Assembly (NCBI RefSeq): GCF_902859875.1
Contig: NZ_CADIKF010000011.1
Coordinates: forward strand, 62,001-126,000
Length of the DNA: 64,000 nucleotides
Direction: 5' to 3'
DNA from: Paraburkholderia solisilvae
Lineage (GTDB): Bacteria > Pseudomonadota > Gammaproteobacteria > Burkholderiales > Burkholderiaceae
Under the pieces are notes generated by a model, which did no database searches, was not told where the DNA came from, and worked only from the letters and a program-made list of their open reading frames with translations. Position 1 is the stretch's first letter. Every line of letters begins with the position of its first letter. Shown here piece after piece: positions 24,903-34,171 of this stretch. The translations under genes and the position numbers were made by a program.

Positions 24903-25331
24903 CTTCGATGCTCTCCAATCTGAGCGATTTTTTCACCTGCTTCGTTCGATCAAAACACCTATGTTTCGGCAAAATTCCGGCGGAGTGAGTTTGAACAGCG
25001 ACAGTCGATACGGCGCATCATGGTCCTGAAATATTTTTTATCGGTTACAGGAAATGATCGTAAGGCGACCTGGCCACTGCGTATTGCGATGCTTTTTATG
25101 TATACCTGATATTTAAACTAACACAGGTTACACATAGGAAGTCGAATTTTATTACTCTAACAACGCGATCGAAACTGATTCGGGTTTCAGCGCGTGCATT
25201 CGGACCGGCTGTCGTCGAATGAAACTGTTGTCCTTATGCTTTGCTCAATGCCACCTGTCGCGCCATAACGCGTTGAATCGGGCTGCGCCCCGTCGAACTG
25301 GCGCGACGGATGGAAACACAAGGAGAGTGTG
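24903..25331. promoter_or_regulatory. Long AT-rich divergent promoter region
   Basis: 429 bp between the secreted hydrolase (minus) and the class II aldolase (plus). About 25020-25175 is strikingly AT-rich for this genome ('ATATTTTTTATC', 'TGTATACCTGATATTTAAAC'), which suits promoters, H-NS/MvaT-type silencing or IHF bending. ACCTG/CAGGT arms flank the most AT-rich part. No gene is visible on either strand. Confidence 0.45.
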
Positions 25332-26105
25332 ATGAAATCGACCGATGCCTCGCGGCGCGCACCATCCGTTTCACACGACAGCACGGAACACGCGTTGCGT
25401 GTGAAACTGGCCGGCACCTACCGGATCTTCGCCATGTTGGGCTGGACCGAGCTGATCTACAACCATATCAGCGTACGCGTGCCCGGGCCCGATATACATT
25501 TTCTGATCAACCCGTTCGGACTTCACTACACCGAGGTCACCGCATCGAACCTGGTCAAGATCGATCTCGATGGCCGCGTAGTAGATGGTTCACCGTACCC
25601 GGTGAACCGGGCTGGGTTTGTCATTCATTCCGCGATTCATCGGAAAGTCCCTGACGCACACTGCGTGATGCACACGCATACGACTGCAGGCGTCGCGGTC
25701 GCGTGCTCACAGGCGGGACTCGAGAATGCGAATTTCTATTCGGCACAATTGCACGGCATGGTTGCGTACCACGATTTCGAAGGAATCACTGTGTATGCCG
25801 ACGAAGGGCCACGGCTCGTAGCCGACCTCGGTGACAAAGCGCTGATGATTCTGCGCAATCATGGCTTGCTAGCCGTGGGCTCCACGATTGCCCAGGCGTT
25901 TGTGCGGCTATGGACGTTAAACCGCGCATGCGAAATACAACTTGCCGCAGCCACGCTTGGCGCGCCGCGCGGGGTCAGCGACGACATCGCGGCTCGCAGC
26001 ACGCGCGATGCGCCGCAGTATGACCCGCGACACGGCGCAGGCGAGGATGTACTTGGCGCACTGTTGCGCCAGATCGACCGGCTCGACCCGTCATACCGGC
26101 ACTAG
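25332..26105 (+). CDS. Class II aldolase/adducin family protein
   Basis: 257 residues from the ATG at 25332 with AGGAG 6 nt upstream. The zinc-site pattern is clear: 'HCVMHTHTTAGVAVACSQ' (H114, H116) and 'LRNHGLLAVG', with the substrate-phosphate-type loop 'HISVRVPGPDIHFLINPFGLHYTEVTASNLVKIDLDG'. Relatives include fuculose- and ribulose-phosphate aldolases and decarboxylases; this adducin-like subgroup often has uncharacterised substrates. The gene converges on the SDR gene with a 6-bp gap. An SDR and an aldolase together could serve sugar-acid or diol metabolism, but they are not co-transcribed. Confidence 0.9.
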   Translation: MKSTDASRRAPSVSHDSTEHALRVKLAGTYRIFAMLGWTELIYNHISVRVPGPDIHFLINPFGLHYTEVTASNLVKIDLDGRVVDGSPYPVNRAGFVIHSAIHRKVPDAHCVMHTHTTAGVAVACSQAGLENANFYSAQLHGMVAYHDFEGITVYADEGPRLVADLGDKALMILRNHGLLAVGSTIAQAFVRLWTLNRACEIQLAAATLGAPRGVSDDIAARSTRDAPQYDPRHGAGEDVLGALLRQIDRLDPSYRH

Positions 26106-26111
26106 AGCCGA

Positions 26112-26885
26112 TCAGTTCCGGCCGGCCATCACGCCGCCGTCCACATCCCAGACCGCGCCCGTCACCCAGGCGGCCTTGTCCGATAACAGGAAAGCAACCA
26201 CCTCGGCCACGTCCTGCGGCACGCCGACGCGTCCGATCGGATGGAAGCTGTTGAAACCCTGCAGCGCACTATCCACTTCAGCCTTCGGAATGAAGCCTTC
26301 GTAAATGGGCGTCTGGACAACGGCCGGCGATACCGCGTTGACGCGAATATGTTTCGGCGCCAGTTCCATCGCCAGATGCTGCGTCAACGAATGCAATCCG
26401 GCCTTGGCCATCGAATACGCCGAGGACGGGGTAGCCGCGATAGCCTGCTTCGCCCACATCGATCCAATATTGACGATCGCACCGGGCCGGCCACGCGAGA
26501 CAAGATTGGCGGCAACGCGCTGCGTGATAAAGAAGAACGCCTTGTTCAGCTTCATGTACTGGTCGTAGTCCGCCTGCTGATGGTCCAGGAACGGCTTGGG
26601 AAAGAACACCCCCGCAGCGTTGACGAGCAGGTCGATATCCGAATGCTGCGCATCGATGGTTTTCAGAAGCGCGGCAAGTCCCTCGTCACTTGAAAGATCC
26701 GCAGTCAACGCAGTGACCTGCCCTAACGCCGCAAGTTCTTTTTGCGCTTCCTGCGCCTTTTGCACACGATTGCCGACGATAACCGCATGCCCGCCTTCGG
26801 ACAGAATCGTCCGGGCCGTCTGCAGACCGATGCCGCTCGTGCCGCCGACGACCAGCAGTTTCTTGCCGCTGAATGGTTTGCTCAT
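26112..26885 (-). CDS. Short-chain dehydrogenase/reductase (SDR)
   Basis: 257 residues, a classical SDR: cofactor motif GGTSGIG at 14-20, 'NAAG' at ~89-92, catalytic S142, Y157 and K161 (YSMAK), and '[16 protein letters not shown]'. The residue after strand 2 is Asn-Arg ('VGNRVQKA'), favouring NADP(H). It is transcribed away from a LysR gene (203-bp gap), a common pairing in which the regulator controls the SDR; here that regulator is frameshifted, so the control may be lost. Confidence 0.92.
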   Translation of the reverse strand: MSKPFSGKKLLVVGGTSGIGLQTARTILSEGGHAVIVGNRVQKAQEAQKELAALGQVTALTADLSSDEGLAALLKTIDAQHSDIDLLVNAAGVFFPKPFLDHQQADYDQYMKLNKAFFFITQRVAANLVSRGRPGAIVNIGSMWAKQAIAATPSSAYSMAKAGLHSLTQHLAMELAPKHIRVNAVSPAVVQTPIYEGFIPKAEVDSALQGFNSFHPIGRVGVPQDVAEVVAFLLSDKAAWVTGAVWDVDGGVMAGRN

Positions 26886-27023
26886 GGTTGACTCCCGCTA
26901 TTGCGTTTCCATCAGCCAGCGTTGGCTTTTTCGATCGCCGGCATGAAAGGAAAGCTATGGATCAATGAAAGGATTTTCCGCTCGCTACCGCCGTCGGTAT
27001 GCAGCGGTGTCGTGAACATTATT

Positions 27024-27034
27024 GGAAATTTTCC
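27024..27034. promoter_or_regulatory. Short symmetric element in SDR/LysR intergenic region
   Basis: GGAAA-T-TTTCC is a perfect 5+5 inverted repeat centred in the 203-bp gap between the divergent SDR and LysR genes, 55 bp before the LysR start. Short AT-centred dyads at such positions are typical LysR binding boxes. It is short enough to be chance. Confidence 0.3.
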
Positions 27035-27088
27035 CGACATCCACAAACGAGATAAAGTGTCAGCTATGGAAAGATTTTCTTTATCGCC

Positions 27089-28019
27089 ATGAAGATGCCT
27101 GCCCACCTGAACGCGCTACGCGCATTTGAAGCGAGCGCCCGCCACCAAAGCTTTTCCGCGGCAGCGGCTGAACTTCACGTCACCCCGGCCGCGGTAGGTC
27201 AACTGGTGCGCACGCTCGAGGAATGGTTGGGCACGCCAGTTCCACCGCGGATCGAGCGGACGCGCCCGCCTTGTCCCCACCGAAGCGGCGGAGCGGGCAT
27301 TACCCGATATCCGCGCCGGTTTCGACAGGCTGATGCTCGGCATGGAAAGGCTTCGCGAAGGGTCGAGCAGCGGGGTGCTGACCGTAACGGTCAGCCCGGC
27401 CTTTGCCGCCAAGTGGCTGCTGCCCCGTATCGACCGGTTCCAAACGGCGTGGCCCGACACGGACCTTCGCCTGAACACGAGTCTCAAGCCAGTGGATTTC
27501 GTCACGCAGCGGGTCGACATCGGTGTGCGCTACGGCAACGGAAAGTGGCCCGGACTCGCGGCGGAAAAGCTGATGGAGGAAGACATCTACCCGGTGTGTT
27601 CACCCGAACTGCTGCGCGGGCATCGACGCCTGCGGCGGCCTGAAGACCTGATCCACGCGACGCTGATCCACGACCAGACAATGGACAGTCATACCGGCTT
27701 CCCTTCGTGGAACCTGTGGCTGCAAAAAGCGGGGCTCCCTGACGTTGCGACAACGCGAGGCCTGCAAATCAACAACTCGGCCGCCGTCCTGCAAGCGGCA
27801 ATCGAAGGGACTGGCGTCGCGCTCGCACGCAGCGTGATGGCACATGACGATCTCGCAGCAGGACGGCTCGTCCGCTTGTTCCCGGACATAAACTTCGCTT
27901 CGGCCTTCGCCTATTACGTCGTGTACCGACCTGAATCTTTTGGTCTGCCAAGACTCACCGCTTTCCGTGACTGGCTGTTCAACGAAGCCGTCGCATATTC
28001 GCGAAAGCACGCCGAATAG
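27089..28019 (+). pseudogene. LysR family regulator (GcvA-like), frameshifted
   Basis: The start frame encodes a good LysR helix-turn-helix (residues 1-50, 'HLNALRAFEASARHQSFSAAAAELHVTPAAVGQLVRTLEEWLGTP'). At 27239 the reading must change: after the 'GTP' codons a single g remains before 'TTC CAC CGC GGA', which in the other frame restores 'FHRGSSGRARLVPTEAAERALPDIRAGFDRL' and the whole effector domain to 28019. One codon (normally Leu) is represented by one base, i.e. a 2-nt deletion or equivalent. Either a decayed regulator or a sequencing error; without correction the product ends at base 27643. It is divergent from the SDR gene it probably regulated. Confidence 0.8.
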
Positions 28020-28253
28020 AATCGCCGCATCGCGCGGCCTTCCACATCGCTAGCGCAACCGTTCCGCCTCGACGAAAAGCCTGCGACCGAAAAGCACACG
28101 CTTTACGTTGACACAAGACGACTGGTCATCTATTCTTGTCGGCAGGATGCAGGTGGGCAAGAGACCGATTCACTTTGTGGTCTCTCCGAACGTTGAAATG
28201 TATTCAGGCGTTCGTCTCGCGGAACACAAACCAGACCGACAGGGTGTAGCAAG

Positions 28254-28880
28254 ATGAAGATTTACGACTTTAAAGGGTTTCCCAATCCAACTCGCGTGCG
28301 GATTGCGCTCGCTGAGAAGCGCTTGAGCCATCGCGTGGAATTCGTCAGCATCAACCTGCCGGAAGGCGAACATAAACGTCCGTCCTTTCTCGCGAAGAAC
28401 CCGTTCGGCCTCGTGCCCGTGCTCGAACTGGAAGACGGGACGACCATTGCGGAATGCACGGCCATCACGGAATACCTGGACCATATCGATGGTGAACCGA
28501 TCCTGACGGGAAAGACTGTGAGAGATCGCGCGCTGATCCACATGATGCAACGTCGCGTGGAAGCCAGTTTGTTCGAAGCGGTGGTCGCTTACTATCACCA
28601 CGCGACTCCCGGGCTCGGTCCCGAGATCGAGCTCTATCAAAACCGTGAGTGGGGTGAGAAGAGCCTCGAACGTGCGAAGCACTGCATGGAATATCTCGAC
28701 GGCGTGCTCGCTACGCAGCCTTATCTGGCAGGCAATCAATTCTCGGTAGCCGACATTACCGCCTTTGTCGGCATTACCTTTGCGGCGTCGCTCGACACCC
28801 GCGTGCCCTCGACCTGCTCCAGCCTTAGGGCCTGGCAGGATCGCATTGCCGGGCGACCGAGCATCAACGCAGTGGCTTGA
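28254..28880 (+). CDS. Glutathione S-transferase (1)
   Basis: 208 residues. A thioredoxin-fold N-terminal domain ('[24 protein letters not shown]', glutathione-contacting '[26 protein letters not shown]') covers ~1-80 and an all-helical C-terminal domain ('[20 protein letters not shown]') follows. Residues N/T in 'FPNPTR' occupy the catalytic Ser/Cys position. It conjugates or reduces with glutathione in the cytoplasm. A second GST lies 73 bp downstream and glutathione reductase after that, forming a same-strand glutathione-detoxification group. Confidence 0.92.
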   Translation: MKIYDFKGFPNPTRVRIALAEKRLSHRVEFVSINLPEGEHKRPSFLAKNPFGLVPVLELEDGTTIAECTAITEYLDHIDGEPILTGKTVRDRALIHMMQRRVEASLFEAVVAYYHHATPGLGPEIELYQNREWGEKSLERAKHCMEYLDGVLATQPYLAGNQFSVADITAFVGITFAASLDTRVPSTCSSLRAWQDRIAGRPSINAVA

Positions 28881-28953
28881 GTTTGCACACGGGCGGACAA
28901 CGCACGATGGAATCAAAAGTCCGGGCTCTCCGCGAGCTGGGGAGAAGCTTGCC

Positions 28954-29640
28954 ATGATCGATCTCTATACCGCATCGACACCGAATGGCTGGAAGGCGTC
29001 GATCACCCTGGAAGAGCTTGCCCTTCCGTACCGGGTGCATGCGATCACTCTGTCGAAGAATGAGCAAAAGGAAAACTGGTTTCTCGAGATCAATCCGAAT
29101 GGCCGCATTCCGGCCATTGTGGATCGGGATTCCAGGGCTGGCTTTCCGGTCTTCGAATCGGGCGCGATCATGATGTACCTCGCCGAAAAAACCGGCCTCC
29201 TGATGCCGTCGGATGTCGACGGGCGAAGTCGCGTCATTCAGTGGCTCATGTTTCAGATTGGCGGGTTGGGGCCGATGATGGGCCAGGCCAACCTGTTTCA
29301 TCGCAATTGGCATGAGCGCTATCAACCCGCTATCGATCGTTACCAGAATGAGGGGCGCCGCCTTCTTACGGTTCTCGATCGCCGCTTGCGTGAAAGCGCC
29401 TGGCTCGCCGGGCCGGAATACACGATCGCGGACATTGCCAACTGGTGTTGGGCGCAGTGGCACAGCCGGTGTGGCGTCTCCATCGAAGGGCTGAGTGCGC
29501 TTCAACATTGGATGCAGGCAATCGAAGCGCGACCCGCCGTGCAAAAAGGCATGAAGGTACCCGGCGACACTCGATGTCAGGCGATACCACAAGCTTGCAG
29601 AACATCTCCTGAACCGCAACGCATAGTGAAAAAAGCGTAG
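28954..29640 (+). CDS. Glutathione S-transferase (2), YfcG/YghU-like
   Basis: 228 residues from the ATG at 28954 (GGAG 9 nt upstream). Pattern '[37 protein letters not shown]' and '[32 protein letters not shown]' is that of the nu-class YfcG group, which has disulfide-bond reductase activity with glutathione; Thr/Asn in 'STPNGWK' are the expected active-site residues. '[14 protein letters not shown]' is also typical. It shares strand and neighbourhood with the first GST and glutathione reductase. The C-terminal ~25 residues are unlike the family and may be a late extension. Confidence 0.92.
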   Translation: MIDLYTASTPNGWKASITLEELALPYRVHAITLSKNEQKENWFLEINPNGRIPAIVDRDSRAGFPVFESGAIMMYLAEKTGLLMPSDVDGRSRVIQWLMFQIGGLGPMMGQANLFHRNWHERYQPAIDRYQNEGRRLLTVLDRRLRESAWLAGPEYTIADIANWCWAQWHSRCGVSIEGLSALQHWMQAIEARPAVQKGMKVPGDTRCQAIPQACRTSPEPQRIVKKA

Positions 29641-29737
29641 GCACCCGTGCGTTTCCTGTTGTACAGCGCGACACCGGCGCACTTTGCCTGACCACTCCAT
29701 CAAGCCAGATGTTCCCCGAAACATGAAAAGGTTACTC

Positions 29738-31120
29738 ATGCCCAAATTCGACTTCGATCTTTTCGTCATTGGCGGCGGCTCCGGCGGAGTGCGCGCCGCA
29801 CGACTGGCAGCGCAGCGCGGCGTAAGCACTGCGATTGCCGAGGAACATCGTTTTGGCGGTACGTGCGTGGTCAGAGGTTGCGTGCCTAAAAAACTGCTGG
29901 TGTATGCGAGCGAGTTCGGCCATATGGCGGACGACGCCCGATCGTACGGCTGGGACGCGGGAACCAAGCGCTTCGACTGGCGCACGCTGATTGAAAATAA
30001 GGACAAGGAGGTCGACAGGCTCAGCGCGATCTACAGCAGAAATGTCGCCATTGCAGGCGCGACCGTCTTCGAGAGCCGTGCCGAAGTACGCGGCCCCCAT
30101 ACGGTTTACCTCGTTAGCGAAGACCGAACCGTGACGGCTGAACGCATTTTGATCGCGACGGGCGGACGTCCCTTCATTCCCTCCATTCCCGGCAGCGAGT
30201 TCGCCATTACCTCCAATGAAGCGTTTCATCTCGACACGCTGCCGCGCAAAATCGTCATAGCGGGTGCGGGCTATATCGGCATCGAGTTCGCGTGCATTTT
30301 TCACGGCCTTGGCGTCGAGGTCCACATCGTCCACCGCGGCACACAGTTCCTGCCGGGGTTCGACCATGATCTGCGGGACGAGTTGATCCAGACCTTGCTC
30401 GCTCAGGGCATCAGGATCACCGGCGATAGCGAGGTCGGCGCGATCGAGAAAAACGACGCCGGCCTCGCACTTGTCACCACTAACGGAATGCGTATTGCGA
30501 GCGACACCGTCATGTTCGCGATGGGACGCGTGCCGAACACGGCCGGCCTTGGCATCGACAAGCTTGGTATTCAATGCGGCCCCAGCGGGGAAGTCGTAAT
30601 CGACGATTCTTACCAGAGCTCGGTGCCGGGTATTTATGCGATCGGCGATGTCACCGGAAGAAAGAGCCTGACGCCGCTTGCCATTCGCGATGGAATTGCG
30701 TTTATCGAAGCAAACTATGCGAACAATCCGGGATCGTCGAACCTCGACGCGATACCCACAGCCGTATTTTCCCAACCGGAGATCGGTACGGTGGGATACA
30801 GCGAAGAGGCGGCGCGCGAACGATATGGGGAAGTGGACATCTACAAATCGAGATTTCGTCCGTTGAAGAACACGCTATCGGGCCGCGCCGAGCATGTGCT
30901 GTTCAAGATTGTCGTCGACCCTGTGACAGACCGCGTCATCGGCTGTCACGTTCTGGGACCCAACGCTGCCGAGATCGTGCAGGTTCTGGCCATTTCGCTC
31001 AGGCTGGGCGTGCGGAAATCCGATCTGGACGCCACCGTCGCGTTGCATCCGACGCTCGCGGAAGAGCTCGTGACGATGCGAGAAAAGTGGCGACCGCCGG
31101 TCTCGCAACTCATGGCGTGA
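29738..31120 (+). CDS. gor: Glutathione-disulfide reductase
   Basis: 460 residues from the ATG at 29738 (AAGG 6 nt upstream), the third in-frame Met of the open frame. FAD motif GGGSGGVRAA at 12-21, redox-active C43-x4-C48 in 'GGTCVVRGCVPKK', NADPH motif 'GAGYIGIEFACIFHGLGVEVHIVHRG' with Arg for NADPH, and the C-terminal catalytic 'ALHPTLAEELVT' (His-Glu pair). The 'VRGCVPKK' form is the glutathione- rather than lipoamide- or mercury-type reductase. It regenerates GSH from GSSG in the cytoplasm, and supplies the two GSTs encoded just upstream. Confidence 0.93.
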   Translation: MPKFDFDLFVIGGGSGGVRAARLAAQRGVSTAIAEEHRFGGTCVVRGCVPKKLLVYASEFGHMADDARSYGWDAGTKRFDWRTLIENKDKEVDRLSAIYSRNVAIAGATVFESRAEVRGPHTVYLVSEDRTVTAERILIATGGRPFIPSIPGSEFAITSNEAFHLDTLPRKIVIAGAGYIGIEFACIFHGLGVEVHIVHRGTQFLPGFDHDLRDELIQTLLAQGIRITGDSEVGAIEKNDAGLALVTTNGMRIASDTVMFAMGRVPNTAGLGIDKLGIQCGPSGEVVIDDSYQSSVPGIYAIGDVTGRKSLTPLAIRDGIAFIEANYANNPGSSNLDAIPTAVFSQPEIGTVGYSEEAARERYGEVDIYKSRFRPLKNTLSGRAEHVLFKIVVDPVTDRVIGCHVLGPNAAEIVQVLAISLRLGVRKSDLDATVALHPTLAEELVTMREKWRPPVSQLMA

Positions 31121-31680
31121 GCGCAGAGCGCGCTGCGCATCGCCCTCCGCCGCCCGGAGAACCGGGACCGCGCCCCTGACGCGGCATTCAGCCATATGTA
31201 AAGTCCGGCGTGAAGCGCGTCGCGCCGTCTCTGCTTCGCGCTTCGCGACGCCGCTCATCTTCGCTGCGCCAAACACTTTCGTGTTGCTTTCCGCGTTGCT
31301 GCGCGCAGACATCTGCCGATGACTTGTACGAATTGTATTGTGCGTGCCGATTCTGGTTGCGTTACGTTTAATCGGCACTCGCGGCAACGCTAACGATACA
31401 TAGCCATACGACATCACCTGCATAACGTCGTGTGCGTCAGTTCGTCAAACGCAGCGAGTGCAAGGTAAGCATTGCTCAACCGGCTGGATCACAAAGGCGA
31501 TAAAGGTTGATTGGCAACGTATCTGAAAGCACTGTTGACTTTCAAAAGTCACGATGCCCGCCTTTTTTGGTGCACAGGAAATACTTGCAGATACCCGTGT
31601 CGCATCGCCGACTGGTCGCGACCGCGGGCACAGTGCATGCGGACACACTTCACGTAACCTCAACCTCAAGGAGGACTACG
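31121..31680. other. Long intergenic region upstream of DUF4148 gene
   Basis: 560 bp between gor and the DUF4148 gene. No open frame shows coding bias or a family pattern. The right half becomes less GC-rich and holds the inverted repeat at 31536-31551, so the long leader of the secreted-protein gene probably starts here. It could hide a small RNA, but I see no terminator with a U-tract to define one. Confidence 0.45.
31536..31551. promoter_or_regulatory. Inverted repeat TGACTTT-CA-AAAGTCA
   Basis: Perfect 7-bp arms with a 2-bp spacer, about 130 bp before the DUF4148 start. The TTGACT at its left edge could also serve as a -35 box. Probably a regulator-binding dyad rather than a terminator. 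Confidence 0.45.
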
Positions 31681-32040
31681 ATGAAGTCGATCAAACTCGT
31701 TGCCGCAGTTGCCGTTCTCGTTGCCACCCCGCTCGTCGCGTTCGCGCAGACGACGTACACACAGTCGAACGATTCGCTGACCCGCGCGCAGGTCCGTCAG
31801 GATCTGATCGCGGTCGAGCAGGCGGGCTACAACCCGTCGGCAGGCGATCAAACGTCGTACCCACGCGAGGCGCAGGCCGCCGAAGCACGCGTGGGCGCGC
31901 AGCAGGTACGTGAAGCCGAGAGTGGTGGATACGGCGGCGTGATGCCCGGATCGTCCGCGTCGGGCGCGCCGGAGCAACCGATGCAACCGGCTCACACCGC
32001 AGAAGCGGCAGGCACCAAGCCCGTGTATTTCGGGCATTGA
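31681..32040 (+). CDS. DUF4148 domain secreted protein
   Basis: 119 residues from the ATG at 31681, preceded by a strong AAGGAGG at 6 nt; upstream in-frame codons are non-coding. Residues 1-22 are a signal peptide ending AFA-Q. The DUF4148 core follows: 'SLTRAQVRQDLIAVEQAGYNPSAGDQTSYPREAQAAEARV', typical of the small periplasmic proteins that are abundant in Burkholderiaceae. Function is unknown; many are induced by stress or host contact. The C-terminal third is rich in Ala, Gly and Pro and probably disordered. Confidence 0.92.
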   Translation: MKSIKLVAAVAVLVATPLVAFAQTTYTQSNDSLTRAQVRQDLIAVEQAGYNPSAGDQTSYPREAQAAEARVGAQQVREAESGGYGGVMPGSSASGAPEQPMQPAHTAEAAGTKPVYFGH

Positions 32041-32083
32041 GCGGCACTTGCAGCGCCGCGTCGATGCGCGGCCGTTACGGTCG

Positions 32084-32124
32084 TGGCGCTGCCTGCGGGC
32101 AGCGCCATCGTTGCGTACGCAACG
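32084..32124. terminator. Two tandem perfect hairpins between convergent genes
   Basis: TGGCGCTGCC/GGCAGCGCCA (32084-32093 and 32098-32107) form a 10-bp perfect stem with a 4-nt loop. It is followed at once by the 16-bp perfect palindrome CGTTGCGTACGCAACG (32109-32124). They sit between the converging DUF4148 and TetR genes and probably end transcription from both sides, although no U-tract follows. Confidence 0.5.
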
Positions 32125-32153
32125 CTCGCAGCGCGACGACGCGAAATGAACGG

Positions 32154-32909
32154 CTACTTGCGCGCTTTGCCTTTACCCGCGGTTCGCCCGTCAGCAATAC
32201 GCGCCTCGTCACGCTCCAGACTCCACAGTTCAAGCAGTGTGCGCGTCTGCTCGCGCACGATTGTTTTGAGCTGCTCGGCCTTCTCCGCGTCGATGCTTTT
32301 CCAGCCGAGCATCGTCAGCATCGAGCGATGCGCGACGTGAAAAATCACCAGTTGCCCATGCAGACTGAACGTACGGATCAGTGTCAGCGGATCGTCTGCG
32401 GCACGCCCGGAAATTCGCGCGACAAGCTGCGCGCTCGCATCGTTTAGCGGCTCGCGAATCCGGCAGGCAAGAATCTGCGTCGCGCTTTCAGGTTCATAAC
32501 CGGCCTGCTCACGTGCGAAAAAGAGCCGCCGGCCAGGCTTGCTCGCTTTTGCAAAGGCGCCATCCGCAATCGCTGCCTGAATGCGCAGGAAAGCGTCGAT
32601 CAGCGCCTCGGTATCGGCGTTCCCGCGCAGCAGTTCCTGCGCATGCTCGATGGCCGGACCGAACGTCTTCAAGGCTTCGTCGGCGAGCGCTTCGACGCAC
32701 GCGCGATACACCCCTTCCTTGTTTTCGAAGTAGTACTGCAGCGCGGGCGCATTGACGCCGGCGCGCGCCGCGATATCGCGTGTCGACGCGCCTTCGAAAC
32801 CGTGTTCGCCAAACAGCTCGACTGCCGCGTCGATGATCCGATGACGCGTCTCGTCGCCGCGCGCATAGCCGCCCTCCGGCGAACGGCGCAGCTTCTTTGC
32901 GGGGTTCAT
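32154..32909 (-). CDS. TetR/AcrR regulator, CecR/DUF1956 type
   Basis: 251 residues from the ATG at 32909 (GGAG 9 nt upstream); the frame is open further but crosses the divergent promoter. HTH at ~20-65 ('GDETRHRIIDAAVELFGEHGFEGASTRDIAARAGVNAPALQYYFENKEGVYRACVE'), followed by a helical domain ending 'WSLERDEARIADG' with a basic tail. The long 'ACVEALADEALKTFG' and 'RLFFAREQAGYEPESATQIL' segments fit the DUF1956/CecR branch, regulators of efflux. It is divergent from the EmrA-EmrB-NodT pump genes, which it very likely represses through the 95-bp promoter gap. Confidence 0.92.
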   Translation of the reverse strand: MNPAKKLRRSPEGGYARGDETRHRIIDAAVELFGEHGFEGASTRDIAARAGVNAPALQYYFENKEGVYRACVEALADEALKTFGPAIEHAQELLRGNADTEALIDAFLRIQAAIADGAFAKASKPGRRLFFAREQAGYEPESATQILACRIREPLNDASAQLVARISGRAADDPLTLIRTFSLHGQLVIFHVAHRSMLTMLGWKSIDAEKAEQLKTIVREQTRTLLELWSLERDEARIADGRTAGKGKARK

Positions 32910-32944
32910 GCATTTCTCTCCGTGACTCGGAGGAAATATAACAC

Positions 32945-32972
32945 TTGACACAATTTGAACAACTGGAATAAT
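32945..32972 (+). promoter_or_regulatory. Sigma-70-like promoter for efflux operon
   Basis: A consensus -35 TTGACA (32945-32950) is 16 bp from AATAAT (32967-32972), 5 of 6 matches to the -10 consensus. The start of transcription would be near 32979, leaving a leader of about 26 nt before the ATG at 33005 and arguing against the GTG at 32981. The surrounding DNA ('ACAATTTGAACAACTGGAATAATT') is AT-rich and may contain the TetR operator. Confidence 0.6.
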
Positions 32973-33004
32973 TATGCCAAGTGGAAAAAATTGGACCGAT
33001 AACA

Positions 33005-34171
33005 ATGTCAACGACCGCAGGCTCTGCTCCTCAGCCGGCTTCCATGCCGGCTTCGATACCGTTACCCGCCAAAGACACCCCCGCGCCGAGCGCGAAGCGC
33101 CTGAACCGGCGCACGGTGCTGATCGCACTCGGCATCGTCGCGTTGATCGTCGCGGCGGTCTGGCTCGCACGCTGGTGGACCGTGGGCCGTTTTATCGAAA
33201 GCACGGACGACGCCTATTTGCAGGCCGACAGCGTCACGGTCGCACCGAAAATCGCCGGGTACGTCACCCGGGTCTACGTCGCGGACAACCAGGTCGTGAA
33301 GCCGGGCGATCCGCTCGTGCAACTCGACGCGCGTCAGTACCAGGTCGCACTCGAACAGGCGCTGGCCACGATCGACGCACGCAAGGCCGACATCGAACGC
33401 GCGCAGGCCGATATCAAACAGCAGCAGTCCAATATCGCCCAGACCCAGGCGCAGCAGCAGGTGTCGCGCGTGAGCGCGCGGCACGCGAGCGATGAAGTGC
33501 GGCGCTACGCCCCGCTCATCGCAACCGGCGCCGAAACCAGCGAACGGCTCGCGGAATTGACCAGCAGCCGCGATCAGGCGAATGCGACGCTGGCCGCCAA
33601 CGCGGCGGCGGTCGATGCAGCACGCGCGCAAATCGCATCGGCAAGCGCGCAGCTCGCGCAGGCGCGTGCGCAGCTCGAAGCGGCCGAGGCCAGCGCCCGG
33701 CAATCGCGGCTGGATCTCGACAACACCGTGGTGCACAGCGTTCTCGGCGGCAAGGTCGGCGATCGCACGGTGCGCGTGGGCCAGTACGTGCAACCCGGCA
33801 CACGAATGTTGACCGTCGTGCCCGTGCAAAACACCTACCTGGTGGCCAATTTCAAGGAGACGCAGGTCGGCCAAATGCGCATCGGCCAGCCGGTGGACAT
33901 GCAGGTCGACGCGCTGCCCGGCCATACGCTGCACGGCGTGATCGACAGCTTCTCGCCCGGTACCGGCTCGCAGTTCGCGCTGCTGCCGCCGGAGAACGCG
34001 ACCGGCAACTTCACGAAGATCGTACAGCGGGTACCCGTGCGGATTCGCATCGATACCGGCCCGGAGACGCGCAGCGTGCTGCTGCCGGGCCTGTCGGTGA
34101 CGGTGGATGTCGACACACGTTCCGCGCGCGACCGCGACGCGCGCGTCGATGCCGAGAACCATCGTGGCTGA
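33005..34171 (+). CDS. Membrane fusion protein, HlyD/EmrA family
   Basis: 388 residues from the ATG at 33005. One N-terminal membrane anchor (~'RRTVLIALGIVALIVAAVWLA', split by the cytoplasmic Pro-rich start), then the EmrA pattern 'STDDAYLQADSVTVAPKIAGYVTRVYVADNQVVKPGDPLVQLD', a ~130-residue Ala/Gln-rich coiled-coil hairpin (~120-240), and the barrel 'NTYLVANFKETQVGQMRIGQPV', ending with the strand-rich proximal domain. It bridges the inner-membrane pump and outer-membrane channel encoded next. Its stop lies inside the following gene's start region, so the two are translationally coupled. Confidence 0.92.
   Translation: MSTTAGSAPQPASMPASIPLPAKDTPAPSAKRLNRRTVLIALGIVALIVAAVWLARWWTVGRFIESTDDAYLQADSVTVAPKIAGYVTRVYVADNQVVKPGDPLVQLDARQYQVALEQALATIDARKADIERAQADIKQQQSNIAQTQAQQQVSRVSARHASDEVRRYAPLIATGAETSERLAELTSSRDQANATLAANAAAVDAARAQIASASAQLAQARAQLEAAEASARQSRLDLDNTVVHSVLGGKVGDRTVRVGQYVQPGTRMLTVVPVQNTYLVANFKETQVGQMRIGQPVDMQVDALPGHTLHGVIDSFSPGTGSQFALLPPENATGNFTKIVQRVPVRIRIDTGPETRSVLLPGLSVTVDVDTRSARDRDARVDAENHRG

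Noticed and set aside
34107-34148. Longer N-terminal start for the EmrB-like pump
   Set aside because: The extra codons lie wholly inside the EmrA-like gene and have no ribosome-binding site; starts at 34149 or 34164 fit better.
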